DNA from: Candidatus Hodarchaeota archaeon
GTDB lineage: Archaea > Asgardarchaeota > Heimdallarchaeia > Hodarchaeales > Hodarchaeaceae
Reading direction: 5' to 3'
Assembly (NCBI GenBank): GCA_016840305.1
Contig: JAEOSP010000418.1
Span: 1-5,518, forward strand
DNA: 5,518 nucleotides
Part shown: positions 1-5,518 of the stretch, piece by piece
How the letters are laid out: the number at the start of each line of letters is the position of its first letter
How positions within the stretch are numbered: position 1 is the first letter of the stretch
Translations under genes and position numbers: made by a program
Notes under the pieces: generated by a model
Databases searched by the model: none
Told to the model about the DNA's origin: nothing
The model's input: only the letters and a program-made list of their open reading frames with translations

Positions 1-2
1 CA

Positions 3-341
3 TTCACAGAAGAGGATGGTACGAAAACGGGGACGGATTATATACGAAACGAGATCCATAAAGCGGTACCCCCTCCTGGAGAATCTCTCCCAGGCTGGGT
101 AATTTTTAGTAAGATTGGGGAAGAATTAAATTTTGAGGGTTTCAAATATGATTCAATAAGGGATTTACAAGATGAAATCCTTAGTGCTGAGCCCCTTGAA
201 GTACCGTTAGTATCCAAGCAGCGTTTAGATTACATGGGAATACCCATTGGTGAAAAAGTGGATGATTTTCAGCTTTATTTAGATTCTAAACGACTATTAA
301 ATAAATCGAAAGGAAAGGGTAAAGTAGATGTCCAAATTTAA
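3..341 (+). CDS. NuoG-like / molybdopterin-oxidoreductase-family protein, C-terminal fragment
   Basis: This is the last 112 codons of a gene that begins before the window; the frame is open from base 3 to a TAA at 339-341. The visible part starts with an EEDGT block and continues with an HKAVPPPGE segment followed about five residues later by W, then a KIGEEL helix and an F-x-Y-D-S-x-x-D-x-x-x-E-I pattern. This resembles the region after the last catalytic-fold domain in NuoG and NAD-linked formate dehydrogenase alpha chains (EKDGT...NTE...AV.PPGEA...W). Only about 110 residues follow the DGT motif, so there seems to be no room for the C-terminal molybdopterin-binding domain of true formate dehydrogenases. 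That favours a NuoG-like electron-transfer subunit carrying Fe-S clusters. The 3' end overlaps the nfnA-like start by 14 bases. Assignment to the broad family is fairly secure; whether a metal cofactor is bound cannot be judged from this fragment. Confidence 0.7.
   Translation, partial: FTEEDGTKTGTDYIRNEIHKAVPPPGESLPGWVIFSKIGEELNFEGFKYDSIRDLQDEILSAEPLEVPLVSKQRLDYMGIPIGEKVDDFQLYLDSKRLLNKSKGKGKVDVQI
312..319 (+). promoter_or_regulatory. Shine-Dalgarno site for the nfnA-like gene
   Basis: A purine-rich GGAAAGGG lies 8 bases before the ATG at 328 and inside the 3' end of the NuoG-like gene. It supports the ATG at 328 and translational coupling across the 14-base overlap. Confidence 0.55.
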
Positions 342-1218
342 GGTTTTACATAAAACTGAGTTTGTATTAAACATTTACAAATTCGAGATATTGGTTCCAG
401 AAATTTCAAAGAAGGCTAAAGCAGGACAGTTCGTTCTTGTAATGGTAGATGAATATTCTGAAAAAATTCCTTTAACCCTGGTAGATTGGGATAGTCGAAA
501 AGGAACTATCACATTGTTTATTCAAGAATTAGGCATGTCTACTTCAAAAATAGCTTTTATGGAAGAAGGTGATTCGTTTTATAGCATAGTGGGACCTCTT
601 GGGGAACCAGCAGTAATGGATAATTTTGGAACGGTGGTTGTCGGTGGGGGATGTTTTGGAGTTGGTGCTACACTCCCCATAGTAAAGCAATTGAAAAAAC
701 TTGGAAATCATGTAACAACTATCATTGAGGCAAAAAACGAGAATATGCTGTATTTTGAAGAAGAATTTGGTGCAATTAGTGATGAGGTCATTTTAGTAAC
801 AAGTGATGGGTCCAAAGGGGAATCAGGTCACATCTATGATGTTCTCGAAGATATGATTGTAACTCAGCAACGTCAGATAGATCATATCAAGGTAATCGGT
901 TGCAATGTCATGATGAGCCGAGTTTCAAACCTCACCAAAGAGAAAGGTGGAATTCCTACTTACGCCACAGTTACAACGATAATGGTTGATGGAACTGGCA
1001 TGTGTGGAAGCTGTCGCTTGTCTTATGACGGAAAAGCTAAATTTGCATGTGTTGATGGCCCTGAATTTGATGCTCATAAAATTGATTGGGAAGAATTGAT
1101 ACAAGTACGAAATACCTCTTACATTAGTGATGAATCATTAAGTATGCAAAACTTTACTCCCCAGTGTCGCTCTTTAGCAAAATATCTAGAAAACACTCAG
1201 GAAGAGGAATCATCTTGA
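328..1218 (+). CDS. nfnA: NfnA-type small subunit: FAD/NAD(P)-binding, [2Fe-2S] ferredoxin-NADP reductase-like protein
   Basis: This 296-aa protein is the small subunit of an NfnAB/SudAB-type flavoprotein. In known NfnAB it carries FAD and a [2Fe-2S] cluster, uses NAD(H), and passes electrons to or from the large subunit in the cytoplasm. Residues 1-98 form the ferredoxin-reductase-like beta barrel with the FAD motif EKIPLTLVD (45-53; the usual Arg is Lys46) and GPLGEP (89-94). Residues 101-200 form the nucleotide-binding domain with GGGCFGVG (106-113). A late [2Fe-2S] motif follows: D221, C226, C229 and C241 in VDGTGMCGSCR and FACVDGPEFD, matching the three-Cys-plus-Asp cluster known for Thermotoga NfnA. 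The length is close to the usual ~280-290 aa. The ATG has a good ribosome site. Related proteins act as sulfide dehydrogenase or PyrK-like subunits, but adjacency to an NfnB-type gene favours the Nfn role. Confidence 0.88.
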   Translation: MSKFKVLHKTEFVLNIYKFEILVPEISKKAKAGQFVLVMVDEYSEKIPLTLVDWDSRKGTITLFIQELGMSTSKIAFMEEGDSFYSIVGPLGEPAVMDNFGTVVVGGGCFGVGATLPIVKQLKKLGNHVTTIIEAKNENMLYFEEEFGAISDEVILVTSDGSKGESGHIYDVLEDMIVTQQRQIDHIKVIGCNVMMSRVSNLTKEKGGIPTYATVTTIMVDGTGMCGSCRLSYDGKAKFACVDGPEFDAHKIDWEELIQVRNTSYISDESLSMQNFTPQCRSLAKYLENTQEEESS

Positions 1219-1227
1219 AAGTGAAGG
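1204..1227 (+). promoter_or_regulatory. Competing ribosome-binding sites deciding the nfnB-like start
   Basis: Two Shine-Dalgarno-like sites are present. GAGG at 1204-1207 lies 7 bases before an in-frame TTG at 1215 that overlaps the nfnA stop (TTGA). GAAGG at 1223-1227 lies 5 bases before the ATG at 1233. Either is reasonable; the products differ by six residues. An in-frame ATG at 1164 would overlap nfnA by 55 bases and add 23 residues of poor family fit. Confidence 0.45.
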
Positions 1228-1232
1228 AACGA

Positions 1233-2954
1233 ATGGAAATAGAAAAATCAGAAATGCCCACTCAACCTGCAGAGGTGAGAGCGCGTAATTTTCGCGAAGT
1301 TCCATATGGTTATGATGAAGAAATAGCTGTTAAAGAAGCGAATCGTTGTTTAGATTGCAAAAAGCCGAAGTGTGTTGAAGGATGTCCAGTTCGGGTACCA
1401 ATTCCAGAGTTCATTAAGCTCGTCCAAGAACAGAAGTTTTTAGAAGCTGCTCAAAAGATCAAAGAGAAAAATGTGTTACCTGCGATCTGTGGAAGGGTTT
1501 GTCCTCAAGAGACTCAATGTGAAGGTCTATGCATACGAGGAAAGAAAGGAAAACCAGTTGCGATAGGAAATCTCGAACGTTTTGTAGCTGACTACGAAAG
1601 ATTGGGTGGATTCATTCCTGAACCTCTTCGTGTTAAAAAGAATGGTAAAAAAGTCGCAATTATCGGAAGTGGGCCATCTGGTTTAACCACAGCAGGAGAT
1701 CTTATTCAAATCGGATATGATGTGACTGTTTTCGAAGCTTTTCATCTTGGGGGTGGGGTATTAGTTTATGGAATTCCTGAATTTCGACTCCCAAAATCTA
1801 TTGTAAAGTATGAAATCCAGAATCTTCAGAATTCAGGTGTCAAGTTTGAATATAATGCGGTTATCGGTCGTGTGCAAAGTATTAGTGAACTTTTTTCGGA
1901 GGAGTCTTTTGATGCGGTATATATTGGAGTCGGAGCGGGATTACCCGTATTTATGAACATTCCAGGGGAGAACCTTCAAGGTGTATATTCTGCTAACGAG
2001 TATTTAACCCGTTCAAATTTAATGAAGGCCTATTTATTTCCTAAATATAATACTCCACTGCTACGTGGAAAAAATGTTGCAGTTGTGGGAGGAGGAAACG
2101 TTGCCATGGATTCTGCTAGAACTGCTCTTCGTCTAGATGCAGATAATGTATATATCGTCTATCGTCGTGCGAGAGAACAGATGCCAGCCCGTGCAGAAGA
2201 AATTCATCATGCAGAAGAAGAAGGTATTCAATTTAACTTGTTATCCAATCCTGTTGAGATTTTTGGAGATGAATTTGGGAGAGTGAACAAAATTAAATGT
2301 CAAAAATATGAATTAGGGGAACCCGATTCCTCAGGACGAGCTCGTCCTGTCCCCATTGAAGGCGAATATTTCGATTTAGCTGTTGATTTAGTAGTGATTG
2401 CTATCGGAAATAAGGCAAATCCTCTGATTACAATGACTACTCCAGATTTGGAAGTTAATAAGTGGGGTAATATTGTAACTGATGAAATGGGAAGAACCAG
2501 TAAGCCCTTTGTTTATGCGGGTGGTGATATTGTTACTGGAGCAGCAACGGTCATCTCAGCTATGGGAGCAGGTCGGTGCGCAGCCACAGCTATTCATGAA
2601 GATTTGTTCCCCAAAGTTGAAGAGGCCCCGATTAAGTTTGCTCTTCCCAGAGAAAAGATCACTATCACTGATGCTGCAATTTATCCAAGTTCTACAATGT
2701 TATATTTGAAACTGATGAATGTTACGGATAAGAAATTAACTCAAGTACGAGTACATGTTTCTCATGTCCATGGTTTCTTTGAAGAAACGTTACTTAAAGA
2801 TACGGTGGCCTCTTGGAAGCCAGAAGAAGAATTATCTTTTGAGTGTCCCCGTTTCCATGGAGAAGAAAAAGAATACCTTTTAACTTTGAAAGATATAAGT
2901 GGAAAGCTTCTATCTAAAGTCTTATCTTTTTCTGAGTTGATGCGAAAGGAATAA
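1233..2954 (+). CDS. nfnB: NfnB-type large subunit (GltD-like, two [4Fe-4S], FAD, NADPH) with an extra C-terminal domain
   Basis: From the ATG at 1233 this is 573 aa (579 aa if the TTG at 1215 is used). In known NfnAB this subunit binds the bifurcating FAD, NADPH and two [4Fe-4S] clusters and couples NADPH oxidation to reduction of ferredoxin and NAD+. Cluster cysteines are C39, C42, C47, C51 and C86, C90, C96, C100. The first dinucleotide fold has GSGPSG (145-150). The second has GGGNVAMD (286-293), followed by VYRRAREQMPAREE-like residues (309-323), typical of NADPH-binding GltD/NfnB proteins. YAGGDIVTGAATV (428-440) closes the FAD site. The usual protein ends near residue 460; here about 110 residues follow. 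Residues 488-567 look like an all-beta domain with N496, F515-F516, W528 and E532, matching the C-termini of both hypothetical proteins encoded on the opposite strand. No membrane segment or signal peptide is seen. The core is secure; the tail's function is unknown. Plain GltD (glutamate synthase small chain) is less likely given the nfnA partner. Confidence 0.88.
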   Translation: MEIEKSEMPTQPAEVRARNFREVPYGYDEEIAVKEANRCLDCKKPKCVEGCPVRVPIPEFIKLVQEQKFLEAAQKIKEKNVLPAICGRVCPQETQCEGLCIRGKKGKPVAIGNLERFVADYERLGGFIPEPLRVKKNGKKVAIIGSGPSGLTTAGDLIQIGYDVTVFEAFHLGGGVLVYGIPEFRLPKSIVKYEIQNLQNSGVKFEYNAVIGRVQSISELFSEESFDAVYIGVGAGLPVFMNIPGENLQGVYSANEYLTRSNLMKAYLFPKYNTPLLRGKNVAVVGGGNVAMDSARTALRLDADNVYIVYRRAREQMPARAEEIHHAEEEGIQFNLLSNPVEIFGDEFGRVNKIKCQKYELGEPDSSGRARPVPIEGEYFDLAVDLVVIAIGNKANPLITMTTPDLEVNKWGNIVTDEMGRTSKPFVYAGGDIVTGAATVISAMGAGRCAATAIHEDLFPKVEEAPIKFALPREKITITDAAIYPSSTMLYLKLMNVTDKKLTQVRVHVSHVHGFFEETLLKDTVASWKPEEELSFECPRFHGEEKEYLLTLKDISGKLLSKVLSFSELMRKE

Positions 2955-2962
2955 CAACTTGT

Positions 2963-3361
2963 TTACACGAGTTCCAAGGTGTTAAAGGCCGCAATGATGT
3001 CATGAGTCGTTATTATCCCTACTAGTTCATTAGTGTTCGGATCTTTAACTGGAATTCTTTTAATTCTGTTTCTATGCATTATTACGAGTGCGTGTTCAAT
3101 TGAATCTAAGGGAGATATTGTTATAAGTTGTTTTGATGCGATTTCAATGGCTTTAACATCACAAAGATCTTTGCAATCCATCATGATTTTTTGGACAATA
3201 TCCCTCTCTGTTATAATTCCAATGGGTATTTCATTTTCATAAACAAGAACAGATCCAATTTTATTTTCTATCATTGTTTTTGAAGCATCTATTACACTTT
3301 CCTCCCCTTCAATTGCAATCAGATTTCGTGTCATCAGATCTTTCACTTTTGTAGTATTCAC
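2963..3361 (-). CDS. Tandem CBS-domain protein
   Basis: This 132-aa protein is almost entirely a pair of CBS domains (a Bateman module). The first covers about residues 7-60 and has VKDLMTRN (6-13) and GIITERDI (48-55). The second covers about residues 72-126 and has GIITTHDI (115-122). The T-x-x-D ends of these motifs (T51/D54 and T118/D121) are the usual ribose/phosphate contacts for AMP, ADP, ATP or S-adenosyl ligands. No effector domain is attached, so it probably acts as a stand-alone sensor on a partner protein; the ligand and partner are unknown. The start is GTG at 3361, overlapping the upstream gene's TGA in a GTGA, with AAAGG at 3377-3373 some 11 bases upstream. The next Met (residue 10) would cut into the first CBS domain. 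The gene converges on nfnB with 8 bases between the stops. Confidence 0.9.
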   Translation of the reverse strand: MNTTKVKDLMTRNLIAIEGEESVIDASKTMIENKIGSVLVYENEIPIGIITERDIVQKIMMDCKDLCDVKAIEIASKQLITISPLDSIEHALVIMHRNRIKRIPVKDPNTNELVGIITTHDIIAAFNTLELV

Positions 3362-4368
3362 TGTAAATCTAACCTTTCTTCGATTCTTTTCACCTTTATA
3401 ATTTCCTCATCATCGGAAATTTTGAGCAAATAGAGAATCCCAGGATCTTCTTTGGGATTAAATTTCACTGTTATTGATTCCCCAGGTAACCATTTGTCAA
3501 TTTTTTCAATTTTTTTATCTTTACTAAAGAATCCCCTTGATTCATATATTCTTATTACGACATTTCTTAGAATCATAGAGGATTTATTCCTCAGTGATAT
3601 TTTAAAATTGCTTCCAGATTTTCTCATTGAAATAATTCGGAGGTTTTTTTGTATCGGTTTTCTTTTCTTCGAGGCTTCCAGCTTTGGCGATATTGTGAAT
3701 CTCATCTTTTTCTTAGAGGTTGAATTGATCGATTTTAATTTAATTTCCGTTTCTTTTGCTGATCTTCTTTTTGAACCTTTTAACAATGGTTTTAGAGCAC
3801 TTAAGGGAGCCTTTGGTGTTAATAAAAGACAAATCTCATCCAACCTAGAGATAACCTCTTTGGTTCCTTCAGATTTGTTTAGGACTTCATACGATTGGTT
3901 TTTGGTTTCTAGACTTTCTTTAACTAAATAGCACAAATGGTCCCCTATCTCATTTTTAATCCGAAAATAAAATTCCTGTAAAATTTCTTGAGCGATAAAT
4001 GAAACTTCTGCGGGAGATTTCACAATTAATATGAATCGCTCTTGTGTCCACTTTTCAGCGTCCATTCCTGCGCGCTTTTTCACTCTTTGGGCCTTGCAAG
4101 TGAAAAGAGTAGCTGAATAAATGACGTCATTAAGCTCTAAATCCATCGTTGAAAACTTATCTGCTTTAATGAATTTTTCTTGATGCCACCATGCTGGATG
4201 GATAGCTAGTATTGATTTCTCACTTTCATTCTTCTTGAGATCACTTGGAAAACTATATAATAATACATGTCCTTGTGATTCATCATAAAAATAGATAAAA
4301 AAACCGAATGATCTGTCTTTTACCTCAAGATGGTACGATTCTATATTCGTTGGATTATTCTTTGGCAA
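3358..4368 (-). CDS. Hypothetical two-domain protein, longin-like N-terminus and beta-sandwich C-terminus (paralog 1)
   Basis: I do not recognise a named family for this 336-aa protein. Residues 19-152 form a compact domain with GFFIYFYDESQG (22-33), LYSFP (37-41), a helix around 48-60 ending in HPAWW (57-61), a strand pair with DVIYSA (81-86), strand FILIV (112-116) and a long helix from 120. The order beta-beta-alpha-beta-beta-beta-alpha-alpha matches a longin-like fold, which is inference from pattern only. Residues 195-250 are a very basic Lys/Arg/Ser-rich linker. Residues 253-328 are a predicted beta-sandwich with N261, F280-F281, W293 and E297, the signature also found in the NfnB tail and in the neighbouring 313-aa protein. 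The start is TTG at 4368, supported by GAGG nine bases upstream; no in-frame ATG precedes the conserved domain. The stop overlaps the CBS gene start. There is no signal peptide or membrane segment, so it is probably cytoplasmic. Confidence 0.8.
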   Translation of the reverse strand: MPKNNPTNIESYHLEVKDRSFGFFIYFYDESQGHVLLYSFPSDLKKNESEKSILAIHPAWWHQEKFIKADKFSTMDLELNDVIYSATLFTCKAQRVKKRAGMDAEKWTQERFILIVKSPAEVSFIAQEILQEFYFRIKNEIGDHLCYLVKESLETKNQSYEVLNKSEGTKEVISRLDEICLLLTPKAPLSALKPLLKGSKRRSAKETEIKLKSINSTSKKKMRFTISPKLEASKKRKPIQKNLRIISMRKSGSNFKISLRNKSSMILRNVVIRIYESRGFFSKDKKIEKIDKWLPGESITVKFNPKEDPGILYLLKISDDEEIIKVKRIEERLDLQ

Positions 4369-4377
4369 TCCAAAGGA

Positions 4378-4381
4378 CCTC
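4378..4381 (-). promoter_or_regulatory. Shine-Dalgarno site supporting a TTG start
   Basis: On the minus strand GAGG sits nine bases before the TTG at 4368. It is the main reason to accept this rare start codon for the 336-aa protein. Confidence 0.5.
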
Positions 4382-4433
4382 GAAAATTATGAGATATTTA
4401 GTTCCATTTGATGAATAGAGTTGAATCTGATAC

Positions 4434-4443
4434 GTATATATTA
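4434..4443 (-). promoter_or_regulatory. Candidate archaeal TATA box for the 336-aa gene and the CBS gene
   Basis: The minus strand reads TAATATATAC here, 65 bases before the TTG start, in the 117-base gap between the two paralogs. A start site about 25 bases downstream would leave a leader of roughly 40 bases that includes the GAGG ribosome site. No clear BRE is visible, and the region is AT-rich, so chance is possible. Confidence 0.4.
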
Positions 4444-4447
4444 CTGA

Positions 4448-4468
4448 ATAGTTTTTGAACTCAACTAT
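4448..4468 (+). repeat. Imperfect inverted repeat next to the TATA-like box
   Basis: ATAGTT at 4448-4453 and AACTAT at 4463-4468 are inverted copies around a 9-base spacer that contains its own TTGA/TCAA symmetry. It lies directly upstream of the TATA-like box on the minus strand, where an activator or repressor could bind. It is also 18 bases past the stop of the 313-aa gene, so it could instead form a weak hairpin at that transcript's end. Confidence 0.3.
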
Positions 4469-4485
4469 CCCTTTAATATTTCTCT

Positions 4486-5427
4486 TTAGTTTGTTTTCAG
4501 TGATTTTATTGCAATAGTTTGATCATTGCTACGAATTTTTATAAGGAAATTTTCAGTTTTTGGCGAACGAGGAAATTCTAATATCAATTCTTCTTTAATT
4601 GGCCATTCTTCCAATACTTGTTCCCACATAATCTCACTAAAAAAGTCTGTTCTTCTTGATACTTCAATTGATACATTATCTAGATGATCTAAATGATTTA
4701 CAAGAATTATTAGGAATTCATCAGGCATTTCTACAGTTTCGATAATATTCAACGTGATTCTTTCACGAAAAAATGTTTCTTGTGAGTCATTCTTCCTCCG
4801 ATGAAATATTGCTGTATCAACAATTTCTTCTGTTACAGATTCCTTGTTAATTTGATAATGAAAGATTTTATTATTAAAGGTCTTCCATAATTGCTTTATA
4901 GACTGTTCGATTCCATCTGATTCTTTTAATAGATCCTTATATCTTCGATGTTGGGTTGGATTTAATTTAATGAGTTCTCTCTTGTAAAGAAATTCAATAT
5001 GCTGCCAATGATTTTCTTCCAGTTCTGTTTTAAATTCCTTAAGTATATCAGATGATATAGGTTCTCCATCCTTCCATAACTTCAGAACTAATCCATATAG
5101 GGGCTGATCTTGAGTAGCTAAAACTTTTTCTCCTTTTTTTTTGTGTAATTGAAATGCTGCATATATAAATTCAGAAAATTTCAGATCTATACGGAGGGGA
5201 ATGTGTTCAATTCTCCAAATGGTATGAGTTTTTAGAATATTTAACTCATCATTGTTTTTTCGCAAAATTTTGGGATAAGAATAGAGAATCTGTAGTCCAT
5301 GTGCGACCTCGAATGAGCAAATGTAAAATCCAAGGAGACTTGAAGGAATAGAGTCATTACTTATCCCCTTTTCTATTATTAACAAATCTTTGCTAAAAGG
5401 ATCTAAATTCATCTTATTTGCTGCCAT
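4486..5427 (-). CDS. Hypothetical two-domain protein, longin-like N-terminus and beta-sandwich C-terminus (paralog 2)
   Basis: This 313-aa protein has no family name I recognise but is clearly a paralog of the 336-aa protein downstream. The block from G33 (GFYICSFEVAHG, then LYSYP at 48-52, RKN at 56-58 and IL..H..W at 64-71) aligns without gaps to the neighbour's G22-W60, with 16 of 39 identities. FIYAA (87-91), a strand near 111-117 and SDILKEF (126-132) also correspond. Residues 160-210 are a charged, probably helical connector, not the basic linker of paralog 1. Residues 237-312 are the predicted beta-sandwich: N244, F262-F263, W275, E279, and EEL..E.PR, which is closest to the NfnB tail. 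The start is ATG at 5427; no Shine-Dalgarno site precedes it, and a second ATG at 5412 (Met6) is a possible alternative. No signal peptide or membrane segment is visible. Confidence 0.78.
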   Translation of the reverse strand: MAANKMNLDPFSKDLLIIEKGISNDSIPSSLLGFYICSFEVAHGLQILYSYPKILRKNNDELNILKTHTIWRIEHIPLRIDLKFSEFIYAAFQLHKKKGEKVLATQDQPLYGLVLKLWKDGEPISSDILKEFKTELEENHWQHIEFLYKRELIKLNPTQHRRYKDLLKESDGIEQSIKQLWKTFNNKIFHYQINKESVTEEIVDTAIFHRRKNDSQETFFRERITLNIIETVEMPDEFLIILVNHLDHLDNVSIEVSRRTDFFSEIMWEQVLEEWPIKEELILEFPRSPKTENFLIKIRSNDQTIAIKSLKTN

Positions 5428-5483
5428 TAATAGATTGAAATTTGTTGATTCTTCAATGGAGTTTATTTGTTTCTACGTTACAA

Positions 5484-5494
5484 TTTAATTATAA
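5484..5494 (-). promoter_or_regulatory. Candidate TATA box for the 313-aa gene
   Basis: The minus strand reads TTATAATTAAA about 57 bases before the ATG at 5427. A start site about 25 bases downstream would give a leader of roughly 30-35 bases. The remaining sequence to the window end (5428-5518) is AT-rich and shows no open gene or other recognisable element. Confidence 0.33.
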
Positions 5495-5518
5495 CTTCAA
5501 ATACCTTCTTTATTGACA

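Noticed and set aside
3..341. Complete small gene rather than a gene fragment
   Set aside because: The frame is open to the left edge, and the sequence begins in the middle of a recognisable conserved block (EEDGT), so it is the 3' end of a longer gene.
1164..1232. Earlier in-frame ATG at 1164 for the nfnB-like gene
   Set aside because: It would overlap nfnA by 55 bases, and the added residues do not look like the family N-terminus; good ribosome sites precede 1215 and 1233 instead.
2482..2709. 75-codon open frame on the plus strand inside nfnB
   Set aside because: It lies wholly within the well-supported nfnB frame, and its translation shows no motif.
2953..2963. AACAA-C-TTGTT palindrome between the convergent stop codons as a bidirectional terminator
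   Set aside because: The stem is only five AT-rich pairs with a one-base loop, too weak and tight to be a hairpin, and no T-run follows.
3033..3242. 69-codon plus-strand frame with a hydrophobic, lipoprotein-like start
   Set aside because: It is antisense to the CBS gene; the hydrophobic look comes from reading the complement of CBS codons.
3452..3931. 159-codon plus-strand frame, hydrophobic
   Set aside because: It is antisense to the 336-aa gene, whose paralogy and shared domain prove the minus-strand frame; the Phe/Leu richness mirrors Lys/Glu codons.
5428..5518. Short RNA gene or divergent gene start at the right edge
   Set aside because: No open frame, tRNA-like fold or stable hairpin is visible; the sequence looks like an AT-rich promoter region.

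Overview
This AT-rich window most likely comes from an anaerobic archaeon. An Asgard lineage such as Lokiarchaeia is plausible but is an inference, not something the sequence proves. The reasons are TATA-like rather than -35/-10-like promoter sequences, a mix of ATG, GTG and TTG starts with Shine-Dalgarno sites, an Nfn-type redox operon, and two hypothetical proteins whose predicted fold order resembles the longin domains common in Asgard genomes. There are no tRNA or rRNA genes, CRISPR arrays, transposons or long repeats.

Plus strand, bases 3-2954: the end of a redox operon. It holds the C-terminal 112 residues of a NuoG-like/molybdopterin-oxidoreductase-family protein, then an NfnA-type FAD/[2Fe-2S] subunit, then an NfnB/GltD-type FAD/[4Fe-4S] subunit. 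The first two genes overlap and the last two nearly abut or overlap, depending on the start chosen for nfnB, so translation is probably coupled. The NfnA/NfnB pair is the hallmark of the NADH-dependent ferredoxin:NADP+ oxidoreductase, an electron-bifurcating transhydrogenase. The NuoG-like partner suggests a larger complex than plain NfnAB.

Minus strand, bases 5427-2963: a cluster read towards the redox operon. It holds two paralogous proteins of unknown function (313 and 336 aa) and a small protein with two CBS domains (132 aa). The 336-aa gene and the CBS gene overlap by 4 bases (GTGA). A 117-base gap with a TATA-like box separates the two paralogs. The two operons converge with only 8 bases between stop codons.

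The main discovery is a shared C-terminal domain. NfnB carries an extra tail of about 110 residues, absent from ordinary NfnB/GltD proteins. Its last ~80 residues match the C-terminal domains of both convergent hypothetical proteins: an Asn, then 17-18 residues, then Phe-Phe, exactly 11 residues, then Trp, with Glu four residues after the Trp, embedded in alternating hydrophobic residues typical of a beta-sandwich. The two hypothetical proteins also share an N-terminal domain (16 of 39 identities in a gapless block). The locus may therefore be one functional unit: an electron-bifurcating enzyme, two longin-like/beta-sandwich proteins with a matching module, and a CBS protein that could sense adenine nucleotides. 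That link is a hypothesis.
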